Source: Novosphingobium huizhouense (GTDB lineage: Bacteria; Pseudomonadota; Alphaproteobacteria; Sphingomonadales; Sphingomonadaceae). From it: a DNA stretch of 64,000 bases. The position numbers and the translations under genes were made by a program. How positions within the stretch are numbered: the stretch's first letter is position 1; each line of letters opens with the position of its first letter. The notes below the pieces were generated by a model, which was not told the DNA's origin, made no database searches, and worked only from the letters and a program-made list of their open reading frames with translations. Below, in pieces: positions 28,301-34,322 of this stretch. Location: NCBI RefSeq assembly GCF_020179475.1, contig NZ_JAILXZ010000002.1, positions 558,001 through 622,000 of the forward strand, in the 5' to 3' direction.

Positions 28301-29521
28301 CGCGCCGAGCGAGATATAGCCGCGCTTGACCTCGATCAGACCGGAGTTGACGGCGATCCCGCCGGTCTCGGTCGTCGAACGCAGCAGCAGGCCGCGAATG
28401 TCGGGATCGACGCCGTTCGCGTCGCCGGTCGAGATCGTGTAGCTGATCGCGCGGCCTGCCTGAAGGCTGACCTGCCCCTCGGGCGCCGTGATCGTGCCGT
28501 CGTTCGAAACGTTGGGCGCCGTCAGGATGACGAAGCCGCCGCCCGAGGCGTTGATGCTCGCCCCGCGGTCGACAACGACATTGCCCTCGACCTGGGTCGA
28601 AAACGCGGCCGACGGGTTGCTCAGCGAATAGGTCCCGGTCCCGGCCAGCGCCGAGGTGATCATCGTCGCGAACTTGTTGGTCGTCGCGGCGGGGCCGAGC
28701 AGGCCGTTCTCGAGATAGGCGGCGTTGCGCTCCTTGATCGTCAGGCCGCGGAAGCTGTTGCCGGGATCGGCGGCGTCAGGCGCGTCCTTGGCGTAGTTGC
28801 CGATCTCGAGGCTGCTCGCCAGCAGGGAGTGGGTGTTGACCTGTGCCCCCTCGCCGAAGATCACCCCGGCGCGGTTCAGGATCAGCACCGTGCCATCGGC
28901 CTTGATCTGGCCGAGGATCGTGGTCGGAGAAGCCTTGGGATCGACCACCCGGTTGAGGACCACCCAGCTGGTCTGGGCCTTGCCGCCGACGGTCTGGTCG
29001 AAATGCAGCGTCGTGTCCGCGCCGACGTTGAAGCTGTTCCACGACAGCAGGGCACGGGAGTCGGTCTGCTTGATCGTGACCGTGTACTTGCCGCCGTCCA
29101 CGCTTTGCGTCGGCAGGTCCGCGCCCTGCCAGGTGGCAAGACCGGTGCTGTCGTCGGCCGCGAGAACCGGCTTGGTCACCGCCGGATCGAGGCCGTGCGT
29201 TGACAGGCCATCGGTCGGCTTGACCCGGACGGCCGCCAGCGCGGCGCTCCGCGCTGCGGTGACCATGGTCTTCATCGACTGGACCGTGGCGCGGTTGGCG
29301 GCCTGCGCCGCCAGGGCATCCTGCATGCGCTGGCCGCGCAGCGGAACCGCGGTGCTCGTCGGGGTCGTCGTCACCACCGGCGCTGCGCCCACGGCGCCGC
29401 GCAGACGCGCCATCTGCGCGTCGGCCGGCGCCACGGTGACGAAGAGCCCGAGCACGCCTGCGCTGGCGCTGGCGAGAAGCCGGTAGCGACGGCGCGCCGT
29501 GTGACCCTGACGAACGAGCAT
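16400..29521 (-). CDS. Giant filamentous-haemagglutinin-like TpsA exoprotein (DUF3739 C-terminus)
   Basis: A 4373-residue two-partner-secretion substrate. It has an extended signal peptide (1-36, ending PADAQ). A TPS/haemagglutination-activity domain spans about 125-250; its usual NPNG motif is NRAG at 216-219, followed by VIFGEGAQVNT. Thousands of residues of Gly/Ser/Asp-rich beta-helix follow, with DISG, LTLSA and GGDI-like strands. The C-terminal 130 residues (DGDFRLNQSRLFSLSGGDI, GSVAGAGIAAF, GTVDAGDAGV) match DUF3739. The protein ends with a Cys pair, Cys4360 and Cys4371, two residues before the end, like the surface-anchoring loop of Haemophilus HMW1. ATG 29521 has AGGGA upstream; the open frame continues to 30220 inside the porin gene and is not used. 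A surface adhesin or polysaccharide-interacting fibre is likely. Confidence 0.93.
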   Translation of the reverse strand: MLVRQGHTARRRYRLLASASAGVLGLFVTVAPADAQMARLRGAVGAAPVVTTTPTSTAVPLRGQRMQDALAAQAANRATVQSMKTMVTAARSAALAAVRVKPTDGLSTHGLDPAVTKPVLAADDSTGLATWQGADLPTQSVDGGKYTVTIKQTDSRALLSWNSFNVGADTTLHFDQTVGGKAQTSWVVLNRVVDPKASPTTILGQIKADGTVLILNRAGVIFGEGAQVNTHSLLASSLEIGNYAKDAPDAADPGNSFRGLTIKERNAAYLENGLLGPAATTNKFATMITSALAGTGTYSLSNPSAAFSTQVEGNVVVDRGASINASGGGFVILTAPNVSNDGTITAPEGQVSLQAGRAISYTISTGDANGVDPDIRGLLLRSTTETGGIAVNSGLIEVKRGYISLGADLTGTVTNSGLLTSTTSVSRNGAISLTAGHVVIAAGEDPAHAGGIAILEDDNGETLPQGTAGSPPNFKTSRIDIGGMYVSPTVVGVQAGLLGPAQVDFGANSLLLAPSANVSIGGRASQAWDPQVYLGQGHAALDGDITVAAGAIIDVSGVKDVAVSSSRNTVQISPLKGNELRDTPNYRDVKTDGSFTLNGKTVYLDPRKSGVRADGVKWIGSPLIEAGSAVSQIGVTAAELMSKGGTVTFAVKIVDGAVDPSTAPKVDIAKGATVDFSGGWVRYDAGWVRESRLIRADGTLVPISEADPNGDYVGIADSYDVTQSRVGKTETFSNRALNGSRFEAAYDEGHDAGGMVVRASTGTIDATLHGDAFAGAQQLSGSALGSATSTIARDPRKLQGTARELPSGGFLRVGSFSGASGIGLGGDIMVRAEGASPLAVDPGSFVLSDKQLSAAGLSALTLQTSGKVTLASGSNLVLANGGALTIDAGRTITLGGDVTAHGGTISARTYELGGIVLQSSIASLGSAFSAADDIKDTYAIGEALPDAFDVVVDGTLDVSGLWSNDLLAAGGLPVGNAYVDGGSITLAVAPKVLVALGSSFASATDAADLTGDLLINKGALLNVSSGGYVNASGALSLDAKGGNVTLLNETVYASLSRTDPFLDATSSSDLSIGGENQSVTFKPYDNGEVGKTVRSALAPSVQRSVIRFDASNFKGFSFGGGGKFTLVAPDIALGGAKTTDSAWLGLDFLQKTGFGALDLTAWKSRNFTDLFDNGVKGVSAFLDTTTFTIHDGETLNLTQALMPSVLDPAQAAKLAGLATGADVTAVVSAAVPQEAWDQRAASLTLGGLTELDVEQGGRIIAGSARADGSIAEVGGASLTVAKLFNDGDIRLLGGSILQRSVVPEVLYSNAIGVQDPANGGTGLDAVLGQSSIVDGHVQYRGNARSVADPSLTNNQLFSLAGRDKTVYFLGKLDAATGLRFGAQSTTDLSGGVVLNPRSAVLAGGRRLVTGTLYGGGSIKTSASYLDSSSKLFSSPAYGAGRTQVIKAGAALDYAQARLGLRLQADAGATIDISGAAADLDVQTGPSSYALTPQWSNGGTLSVLAGGSIAGATIDADGGASAAEGGVLEWLTPTLVQSYGDGASTLNVLAADQIAQSGFDTLVARRTLGLTGGVTLKLGKALILSSADAPSASPQERDFQSGVVLQSNGDARIEAPYIRLSSRAQTVPNSLSTTAQSGSITFAANNIDLVGAIRFVVPGTAADGASPAGTVNLKAVGDIRLTGVAPAIANTARQIGLTGAVVSNGDLSFTARQIYATTGTGNLQQLIEDRRNGTSNSAALPYLVASLGKGGTVSFASNGGAVPDSPLSAGSWVRVLGANIHQDGVLRAPLGLLEIGSSNGQIIPGTLILAPATENVVFGKGSVTSVSGAGLKVPYGQTTDLTEYYFTPSTTTALTAAPTGELLLAGKTIDVQSGAKIDGQGGGDIFAYEFVSGTGGSRDVLSRFNSDTFSSNDGFQYADGRQVYAILPVSKAGEIADYDPLYAQDYGAGGGDLYGLNAGRTVWLDAAPGVEAGEYLLLPAHYALLPGALRLVENTSAAAPYAGASATLRDGSTVVGGSYATAGTGLRESARRSFTVQSSDTFLDYAKITVTSGTTTFDKLADKQGLASPRSPLDAARFVITPGASFTVNGTFEVDAAEGGRGAQFDIAANAIAIRDAAAGSGDTGVLTLSAATLSNLDAESLLIGGVRRENANGTTTIGVVAHDLTVGGDVSLALPELILAVGGENSNLTVAGGASLVATGKLADQNAAAYTVGYSEGSQPASGADNTGIGSLLRVANGTERLVNRSYDPLLDGSAALPSTLTVGAGVKLAGDTIAFDSTRAVKFTSGITIDADAVSLTSSSVSFGANGLASDIAGQLAGAKQLTLRSANLIKLGSTLPASFNNLVIDGPGLGASEGDATINATSVTFRNTGDQFAGCGSVSSASCNLSAKLTVAADTISFGSGRVGLVGYKGGVSLSAAKGISVQGQGALVIDETGAASGVSLDIRAPFIADRSLSNAADLKSGGADYSFLTTGAVTIDGTGLTGTIEDKAVSAGSIISFGSEDKAVSALTIKNADVRASAGVINAFSRGTIAVSGDSTLSAPGFQTKIGTAEDGLIATAGSGSINLKSIDGSITFGSATSLVVDTGLGNAGSLTLLASHGDVVLAGTLNAGIGTKERGASLTIAADRLLGDQGKAFSLGEFVTSAGNRFEGDLAIHVGSGDLALGKSQTMRAASVLLATDSGQIRIDGTIDTRGDDVSKLKMTDAAYTASRVNGGDISLFGADGVTLGGQSVLQTGTSGYAAQDSRQAHAGNVTIGITSDAANISIAQGALIDVGAKNTSARLVAQTVKDPETLNQSVAYRSVDGDLGGAIIFRAPLVSGTVSADLDGTIKGASSLTIDAFKRFDLDALAASGTFGGITKAADGSIHLDAGATGARPNFLASIGVDGSLPDFIRNFSVALKNGKTLDGYRLRPEAELVSANDIVLDSNINLGAGQIKDVDGALAAGLLKVSPLGPDAAGNPRYEVVSGKEAELFARYVDMTFRVGGAVTGEAGIFSLRSAGNLQITRSISDGFFAFHDRTDADYLSYQLGGGDRVYHPGVLVDCADGSTCDYGLPSYSEYLQTGKRPSDDEIVHIDLTSGLQGGQSTPVFINSPYSASANSVAANGTGNGIGIGELFPLVDGKAVSSSDIRLVAGSNLASADPTGLDRSAKGSVTIAGEQSYRVVAKAGKATLGDTLQLGFDDGSGTLLFANANKFLTGDFNDYVDSATAGDYFTRLDWGKGTALSDETRQAALTYFAGHKFITRGGEIVGVYASLDEVTQFLSGKVGSDYVKLNTDIDIEKGTPVSYDQKRVYFRPVVRTGDGNISIAAATDVDLVGSGAMTYRDEFGASRDSSGELYGQQPDAAQVGGSAVYTAGVRLPKLGSIDTSAIGSEKVNYIPSPQGLLDHAPAVTGKGGDVTIEAGRDVIGRRDVWSESYLGSAADIESDLPGYEAGVATLDPTRVGSASQRWRVGSIGLDSSIGVVAQLFTSGVGALAGGDVTIRAARDIGDLTVALDNSVVTDRTANGARVLVTSASGNLRMDAGRDLLGGQVDVASGIGLISAGRSVAAAGETLTTGSYDNESDIPDTRNLLRLRVADATIALTARSGVDLGGIGALGAERAEGEINRTLNSAGFFSPIAGVSIDTIGQIDLTNNRKEMRVPFVDIGTSQSVSSFLFGYVLPPSLALHSLSSDLVFGNSYPGILYPSKFGQLSLVAGGDLSSFALAMSDANPSDLPGAFTVASFSGSARSLFRNSGLGFTFGGTYGAIDDPTLRLYHDRSITHADDTRPAEVYAGGSITDVQLVLAKAARVNAGGDIVNLAFEGQNLRSSDITSIIAGGDITATTSVPGLDTAFAGRPYVNVTNFILGGPGSLVVQAGRDLGPFLNSATVNGVNYAGGIRTIGNEANPWLGTTGADITALFGVAHGANYAGLASTYLDPANLAKLDGDLFVQNVDAAGNRTPDRAKPIYAAKLALWLKANAPELYASVFADLGTSASDAQVSAAAYGRMAELYQAFTNGLSAERQHQFLIREVYFGEIAAPADPNGPSYQQYVRGYRAIQTLFPAEAGYTDNLSTFETDPSTVSTDHPLGEPTKKLVDGEPAVATRVLTGNVDLRLATIQTARGGSIDILGPGGDFIAGSVVRTSEQAARKTTPYSGTGLFNLRNGFASSIVPIGISSIPIGYEGVLSLRGGAIRSFTDGDFRLNQSRLFSLSGGDITMWSSNGDLNAGQGPKTASNFPPIVLRFFPDGFAEVDTAGSVAGAGIAAFRPSLDIEPSRITLLAPVGTVDAGDAGVRASGDVFVAAARVANADNFKVGGVSVGVPTAAVVAAPAVPASATAAATATAAQAGAQKNAEAGDRQSIIRVDVLGYIGSDAEPCPSGKRDANGKCEK

Positions 29522-29550
29522 GACGTGGTCCCTGATGAACAAGCGTAAGG

Positions 29551-31323
29551 TCAGAAGCGCGCGCGCAGGTCGATCTGCAGCACGTCGATCGCCAGCTTCT
29601 CGCCGGCGATCTCGTTGGAGCTCAGCCAGCGCGCACCGATGGCGAGTCCATCGCGCAGCCCGTATTCGCCGCCGAGGATGTAGCCCTTGGCGTTGGTCCC
29701 GCCGAGGTGGAAATCGCTGTCGGTGAAGGCATCGAGCACGGCGTCGCTTTCGACATAGCGATACTCGGCGAAGGCCGACCACGAGCCCTGCTTGTCGACC
29801 TGGTCGTGCCCGATCCGCGCGTTGACCAGCCACGCCGTATCGCCGCCGATGAAGCTGGTCGGGTTCGTCTTGGTGCAGACGTGACGGTTGGCGTTGCCGT
29901 CGTTGCCGTAGTTGTTGAACGGCTCGACAAGGAACGCCTTGTCGCTGTCGTAGAGACCCGAACAGATGTCCTTCTTCTTGAAGCCCAGGTTCTTGATGTA
30001 GTTGCCCGACAGACGCGCGCCGACCTCGTCCGAAATCTTGACCCGCGTGGAAAGATTGAGGTCGAGGATGTCGTAGTCGAACTTCAGGCCGAACAGCTGC
30101 GGATAGACTCCGGTCGAGTTCGCAACGAGATTGCGGATCGTGAAGACCGTGTTGCCCTTGCGCAGGCTGGTCGGGGTCAACCCGTCGGTCGAGCAGAAGT
30201 TGCCCGTGTCGAGGTTGCAAGGCTCGGACAGCCGCCCCTGCACGTTCTTGAAGCTGTGGAAGCCGGCGCTCGCCCGGACCGAGATGTCGTCGGTCACGTC
30301 GCCCCGGTAGGCGAGCTCACCGGCGAACAGCCACTTGCTGGGATAGTTGAGCTTGGTGGTCGAGTTGGCCGGATAGTTCGACGCGCCATTGTCGATCGGG
30401 AACGCGCCGCCCGTGAGGCTCACGCTGGAGCCTTCGCCGGTCACGCCATCATAGGCAACGCGCGCGGCAACGCCGTCGAAGCGCAAGTCGTTGTCGTAGA
30501 GGATGTCGGTCGAGCTGAACGGGTTGTCGAAGCGCCCGAAGGTCAGGCGCGCCCAGCGCGTCGGCTCGATGCGCAGGAAGGCGGTGTCCAGCCACACGTC
30601 GCGCTTGGCGAAGCCGCCGGCCAGGCTGACGTTTTCCGAGATCGGGCTGTTGTCGTCGCCGGTGCCGAGTTGCGCGCCGACCGTCACGCCTTCGAGTACG
30701 TTCGCCTCGATCCCGAGACGTGCGCGCAAGCGCAGCCGGTTGACCCGATCCTTGCGCGAATTGAGGAAGTCGTAGCTTGAGAGCTGCGCCAGATCGACCG
30801 GGCCATTGCCGTTGAGGCGGCCGATGTCGATGATCTGGTCGGAGTTCAGCTTCGAGTAGAGGTCCGATTGCGAGCGGACGCGCACGTCACCGAACAGGCG
30901 AACCTTGCGCGTCCATTCCGGCGCGGCCTGGCCCTTCGTCACCCAGCCTTCGGTCGCGGCCTGCGCCATGATTTCCTGGCGGATCTCGTCGCGGATCTGG
31001 GCACGGACCGTCTCGGGCACATGCGCGACGCGAACGGCGCCGGCAGGCGGCGGCGGCGGAGGCGGCGGGATCAGCGCGGCGCGGGCGGCGACGGCTTCGC
31101 TCTGCGCCTGGGCAAGAAGCGCATCCCCGTCGGCCTGGGTCAACGTGCCCTTGGCGACGAGCAGTCGAATGAGGTTCGTCATCGCATCAGGCGACGGCGC
31201 GGCCGCGGCGGCGGGCTGCGCGGCGCTGGCGGCGGCATCGGTCTGCGCGATCGCCGGCACGGCGGCAAACAGACCGGCAATGGAAAGCGCCAGGGCGGTG
31301 GAACGGTGAAGCGTGCTACGCAT
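29551..31323 (-). CDS. Putative outer-membrane porin
   Basis: A 590-residue precursor with signal peptide (1-27, PAIAQ). A Pro-rich stretch of eight prolines near residue 85 and a helical segment (VRAQIRDEIRQEIMAQAA) are followed by a long amphipathic beta-strand region ending in the typical C-terminal Phe (LRARF). VRLFGDVRVR and RLRLRARLGIEA match the putative porin family, whose N-terminal coil contacts the cell wall. The CGGAG site before ATG 31323 supports this start over the in-frame ATG 31344. It lies between tonB-like and tpsA genes, which is unusual. It may open a path for a ligand of the secreted protein or be energised by the adjacent TonB (inference). Confidence 0.82.
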   Translation of the reverse strand: MRSTLHRSTALALSIAGLFAAVPAIAQTDAAASAAQPAAAAAPSPDAMTNLIRLLVAKGTLTQADGDALLAQAQSEAVAARAALIPPPPPPPPAGAVRVAHVPETVRAQIRDEIRQEIMAQAATEGWVTKGQAAPEWTRKVRLFGDVRVRSQSDLYSKLNSDQIIDIGRLNGNGPVDLAQLSSYDFLNSRKDRVNRLRLRARLGIEANVLEGVTVGAQLGTGDDNSPISENVSLAGGFAKRDVWLDTAFLRIEPTRWARLTFGRFDNPFSSTDILYDNDLRFDGVAARVAYDGVTGEGSSVSLTGGAFPIDNGASNYPANSTTKLNYPSKWLFAGELAYRGDVTDDISVRASAGFHSFKNVQGRLSEPCNLDTGNFCSTDGLTPTSLRKGNTVFTIRNLVANSTGVYPQLFGLKFDYDILDLNLSTRVKISDEVGARLSGNYIKNLGFKKKDICSGLYDSDKAFLVEPFNNYGNDGNANRHVCTKTNPTSFIGGDTAWLVNARIGHDQVDKQGSWSAFAEYRYVESDAVLDAFTDSDFHLGGTNAKGYILGGEYGLRDGLAIGARWLSSNEIAGEKLAIDVLQIDLRARF

Positions 31324-31372
31324 CGGAATACTCCGGTTTGTCATGGCGCCCCTCGGGGCACGGGCAGCGGGG

Positions 31373-32113
31373 TCAGAAGCCACGGCTGCCCCTCACGGTG
31401 ATCTTTTGGGGAAAACGGAGCGCGGCAGGCGGCGCATCGAGCCCCCGCACGCTTTCGAGAATGGCGAGGAGGACCTGGTCACGTTTGGAATTGCCGCTCG
31501 AACGCAGCAGTTCGGCCTTGGTGACCTGCCCTGCCCCGTTGATCCAGACCGAGAAATCGGCGGTGAATATCTGGCGGTTGACCTTGTCGTTGTCCTGGAT
31601 GCGGTCCTGCAACGCACCCGAGAGATAGCGGGTGTAGAAGCCGGTCGCGATCGGGGCGCCGCCGCCACCGCAGGTGGGGCCGACGCAGGTTCCCGTCCCG
31701 CCGACCGAACCCATGCCGCCGCCCTTGCCCGAACTCATGCCGAACGCGTCGGTGCCGGCTTGTGCGGGCCCGTCGATCTTCATCGGCGCAGGCTGATCGG
31801 GCGCCGGTGCAGGCTCGGGAGCGGGCGCCGGGTTGGGATCGGGCTGCTTGTCCGGCGGAGGCTGGTCCGGCGGCGGCGGAGGTGGCGGCGGCGGGGGCGG
31901 CGGCGGCAACATCTCCGCCTTGATCGCCGGCGGCTCGTTGTCGACCTTTACGGTCCCGGTCGCCGTGATCTGGCCGTAGAGCCACCACGCCGCGAGCGCG
32001 AGGAGCACCACCGCGACCACCGGCAGCAGCCGGTTGAGCACCGGCGGCTTGGCATCGGGATCGAAGCCGTCACCCGAAGCCGGAGGCGGCGCTGATGAGG
32101 AGGCGGAAGCCAC
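31373..32113 (-). CDS. TonB-like energy transducer
   Basis: A 246-residue protein with a cytoplasmic N-terminus (about 1-27), one membrane helix (28-46, LLPVVAVVLLALAAWWLYG), and a 13-proline run (69-81) followed by Pro/Asp/Ala repeats that would span the periplasm. A Gly-rich patch with a Cys pair (CVGPTCGGG) and a C-terminal TonB-like alpha/beta domain follow (VWINGAGQVTKAELLRSSGN). TonB passes proton-motive-force energy to outer-membrane proteins. GTG 32113 lies 10 bp after exbD. The partner could be TpsB or the porin in this operon; TpsB proteins are not normally TonB-dependent, so the association is noteworthy. Confidence 0.82.
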   Translation of the reverse strand: MASASSSAPPPASGDGFDPDAKPPVLNRLLPVVAVVLLALAAWWLYGQITATGTVKVDNEPPAIKAEMLPPPPPPPPPPPPPDQPPPDKQPDPNPAPAPEPAPAPDQPAPMKIDGPAQAGTDAFGMSSGKGGGMGSVGGTGTCVGPTCGGGGAPIATGFYTRYLSGALQDRIQDNDKVNRQIFTADFSVWINGAGQVTKAELLRSSGNSKRDQVLLAILESVRGLDAPPAALRFPQKITVRGSRGF

Positions 32114-32123
32114 GACAGGTCCG

Positions 32124-32528
32124 TCAGGCGCCGGGCTTGCCGGTGACGAGGCCGACCTTGGAAAGGTCGAGCCGACGGCAAAGGTCGAGCACTTCCATCA
32201 CCTTGCCGTATTGCGTCGTGGTATCGCCCTTGAGCACGATCGGCACGTCCGGATTCGACGCCTTGGCATTGCGCAGGCGCGTTTCGAGATCGGGCAGCGT
32301 GACCGGGAAGGCGTCCATGAACACCTGGCCCTGATCGTTCACGGTCAGGGCTATGGTCTTGGGCTGGACGAGGCTCTTGGCCGAACTGGCCTTGGGCAGA
32401 TCGACCTTGATGCCCTGCACCGAGGCCGTCGCCATCAGGATGAAGATCACCAGCAGCACGTACGCGAGGTCGAGCATCGGGGTAATGTTGATGTCGTCGT
32501 AGGCCTTGCGGCCGCCACCTACCTGCAT
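32124..32528 (-). CDS. exbD: ExbD/TolR-family biopolymer transport protein
   Basis: A 134-residue protein with one N-terminal membrane helix containing the essential Asp (ITPMLDLAYVLLVIFILMAT, Asp20). A periplasmic domain with VDLPKAS and IVLKGD motifs follows. With ExbB it forms a proton channel that drives TonB. AAGGAG precedes ATG 32528, and the gene lies 12 bp after the ExbB-fusion gene. It is shorter and more compact than TolR and lies in a transporter-specific operon, so ExbD is the better name. Confidence 0.92.
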   Translation of the reverse strand: MQVGGGRKAYDDINITPMLDLAYVLLVIFILMATASVQGIKVDLPKASSAKSLVQPKTIALTVNDQGQVFMDAFPVTLPDLETRLRNAKASNPDVPIVLKGDTTTQYGKVMEVLDLCRRLDLSKVGLVTGKPGA

Positions 32529-32540
32529 GTCCCGCGCTCC

Positions 32541-34322
32541 TTATTCGGCAGCCTGCCGCAGCTCGGCGGCATCGGCCTGCATTTCGGCGAGGCGGGTGAT
32601 CAGGCGGTCGATGAAGACGCGCATCTGGTCGGCGAGCGCGCTGATCCGGCCGTTGAGGTAGTTGTAGCCGAACAGCGACGGAATGGCGCAGGCAAGGCCG
32701 GCGATCGTGGCGAGCAGCGCGGCGGCGATACCCGGCGCAATCGCGTTCACGTTCACGTCGCCCGCCATCGCCACGCCGCCGAACACGGTCATCACGCCGA
32801 TCACCGTGCCGAGCAGGCCGATGAACGGACCGCCCGAGATCGCGATGGTCAGGATCACCATCATCTTGTCGAGCTTCTGGTTCTCTTCGACGAACTGCGC
32901 GTCGACCGCCGCGCGCATCGCCTCGACGGCTTCGCCCGACAGCGGGCGGGTGCCGAGCGCCTTGCGGCGGACGTCGAGTTCCTCGATGCCGATGTTGTAG
33001 AGGCGCGCGATCGGCGAGGACTTGGCGATGTAGCCGGCTTCCTGGGGCGTGACCCCGGCGACGTCCGCGACGGGCACGAGGTTCTCGTGCATTTCGCCGA
33101 AGCGCTTGAAGAACTGCTTGTTCGCCTTCTCGGCCGCGTTCAGGTAGCGGACCTTGGCCACCATCAGCCAGATCGCGAGGCCGAGCAGGATCATGCACAG
33201 CGCGATGATCACGGCGTCGACCGGCTCCAGCTTGCTGACGATGAAGCCGATGACGTTGGCGCTGCCGCCGGCCTTCTCGGCGCTTTCCGACACGGCGACC
33301 ATCTTGTTCGACGGCCCTTCGGAATTGGCCATCGCCATCATCATCGTGGCCGGGCGGGCGGTCTTCGACAGCCGCACTTCGTCGAGGGCGCCGACGAAGT
33401 TGCCGCCCAGCGTGATCGGACCGTCGATGGCCGGCAGCGCAGCCGAGGCAGCGCCGGCTTCCACGCCGTTGACGTAGATCTTCACGGTCTGGCCGTCGGC
33501 AACGACGCCGAGGTGGGTCCAGTCGTTCTGCTTGACCGGCGCGCTCGCCGCGGCGCGCGCGCCGCCGAGCGCCACGAACGGCATGCCGTTCGAAATGCCG
33601 ATGACCAGCGGCCCGCGGGCAAGGATCTGCTGCTCGCCCGAAAGCTGCTCGGCCTTGATCCAGGCGGTGAAGCTGAACGGCGCGCCGGCGGTCATCGCCA
33701 GCGACGGATTGGGCTCGATCGTCACGCCGCCCTGGCCGACGAAGTGCGCGCCGTGGCCGATGATCGCGCTGTCCTCGACGCCGGCGGGCGCGTTGGTTGC
33801 GTTGTTGCCGTTGGCGGTCGAATCCTTGCTCGCCTCGCCGGGCTTCTCGCCGAAGTGATAGACCGCCGTGTAGTCGGGATCGAAGCTGCCCTTGGCGTCT
33901 TCGCCGACCGGCGCGTTCTGGTTGCCGAAGTAGAGCCAGATCTGCTTCTTCTCGCCACCGTTGAGGACGGGCACCGAAACCCAGACCGTGGCGACGCCCG
34001 ACTTGGGGTCGAAGCTCTCGATGTGATAGGCCATCGGCGTCTTGTCGTCGGTATCGACGAAGCGCAGGTCGGCGCCGTTCTCGAGCGAGTCGGTGAAGGT
34101 GAAGTTGCCGTTGTGCAGGCGGATCAGCACCAGCGAGCGCCCGATCGGGCCGCTGACGTTGGCGCCGGTCGTCGTGGTGTCGACCGTCACCGCCTTGCGG
34201 TAGGTCCAGTCCTTGTTCCACCAGGCCGAGGCTGGCGTCGCGATCCCTGCGAGCACCAGGCACAGCAAGGCAACGAGGTTCTTGAGAACCCGGCGTTCGC
34301 GCCCGAAGTTTGTCTTGGCCAT
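32541..34322 (-). CDS. ExbB/MotA/TolQ proton channel fused to periplasmic DUF2341-LamG module
   Basis: A 593-residue protein, more than twice the length of ExbB. It has a signal peptide (1-33, ASA/WW). DUF2341 follows (about 35-140, WWNKDWTYRKAVTVDT), then a LamG/concanavalin-like module (about 150-325, FSFTAWIKAEQLSG, DGQTVKIYVNGVEAG, GALDEVRLS). A membrane helix at 368-390 and an ExbB core follow, with helices near 478-500 and 518-545 (SGGPFIGLLGTVIGVMTVFG, LLATIAGLACAIPSLFGYNY). The extra-cytoplasmic lectin-like part may sense or hold a polysaccharide or the passenger near the motor. Its start codon shares ATGA with the tpsB stop. The domain order is intact with no frameshift, so this is a real fusion. 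Confidence 0.9.
   Translation of the reverse strand: MAKTNFGRERRVLKNLVALLCLVLAGIATPASAWWNKDWTYRKAVTVDTTTTGANVSGPIGRSLVLIRLHNGNFTFTDSLENGADLRFVDTDDKTPMAYHIESFDPKSGVATVWVSVPVLNGGEKKQIWLYFGNQNAPVGEDAKGSFDPDYTAVYHFGEKPGEASKDSTANGNNATNAPAGVEDSAIIGHGAHFVGQGGVTIEPNPSLAMTAGAPFSFTAWIKAEQLSGEQQILARGPLVIGISNGMPFVALGGARAAASAPVKQNDWTHLGVVADGQTVKIYVNGVEAGAASAALPAIDGPITLGGNFVGALDEVRLSKTARPATMMMAMANSEGPSNKMVAVSESAEKAGGSANVIGFIVSKLEPVDAVIIALCMILLGLAIWLMVAKVRYLNAAEKANKQFFKRFGEMHENLVPVADVAGVTPQEAGYIAKSSPIARLYNIGIEELDVRRKALGTRPLSGEAVEAMRAAVDAQFVEENQKLDKMMVILTIAISGGPFIGLLGTVIGVMTVFGGVAMAGDVNVNAIAPGIAAALLATIAGLACAIPSLFGYNYLNGRISALADQMRVFIDRLITRLAEMQADAAELRQAAE

Noticed and set aside
16400..29521. Possibility that the giant adhesin is a polymorphic toxin (CDI-type CdiA)
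   Set aside because: The C-terminus matches DUF3739 and a Cys anchor. There is no VENN-like motif and no small immunity gene follows; the next gene is Skp-like.
29522..30220. Upstream extension of the giant adhesin frame
   Set aside because: It runs through the porin gene in another frame. The ATG at 29521 has a ribosome site and a proper extended signal peptide.
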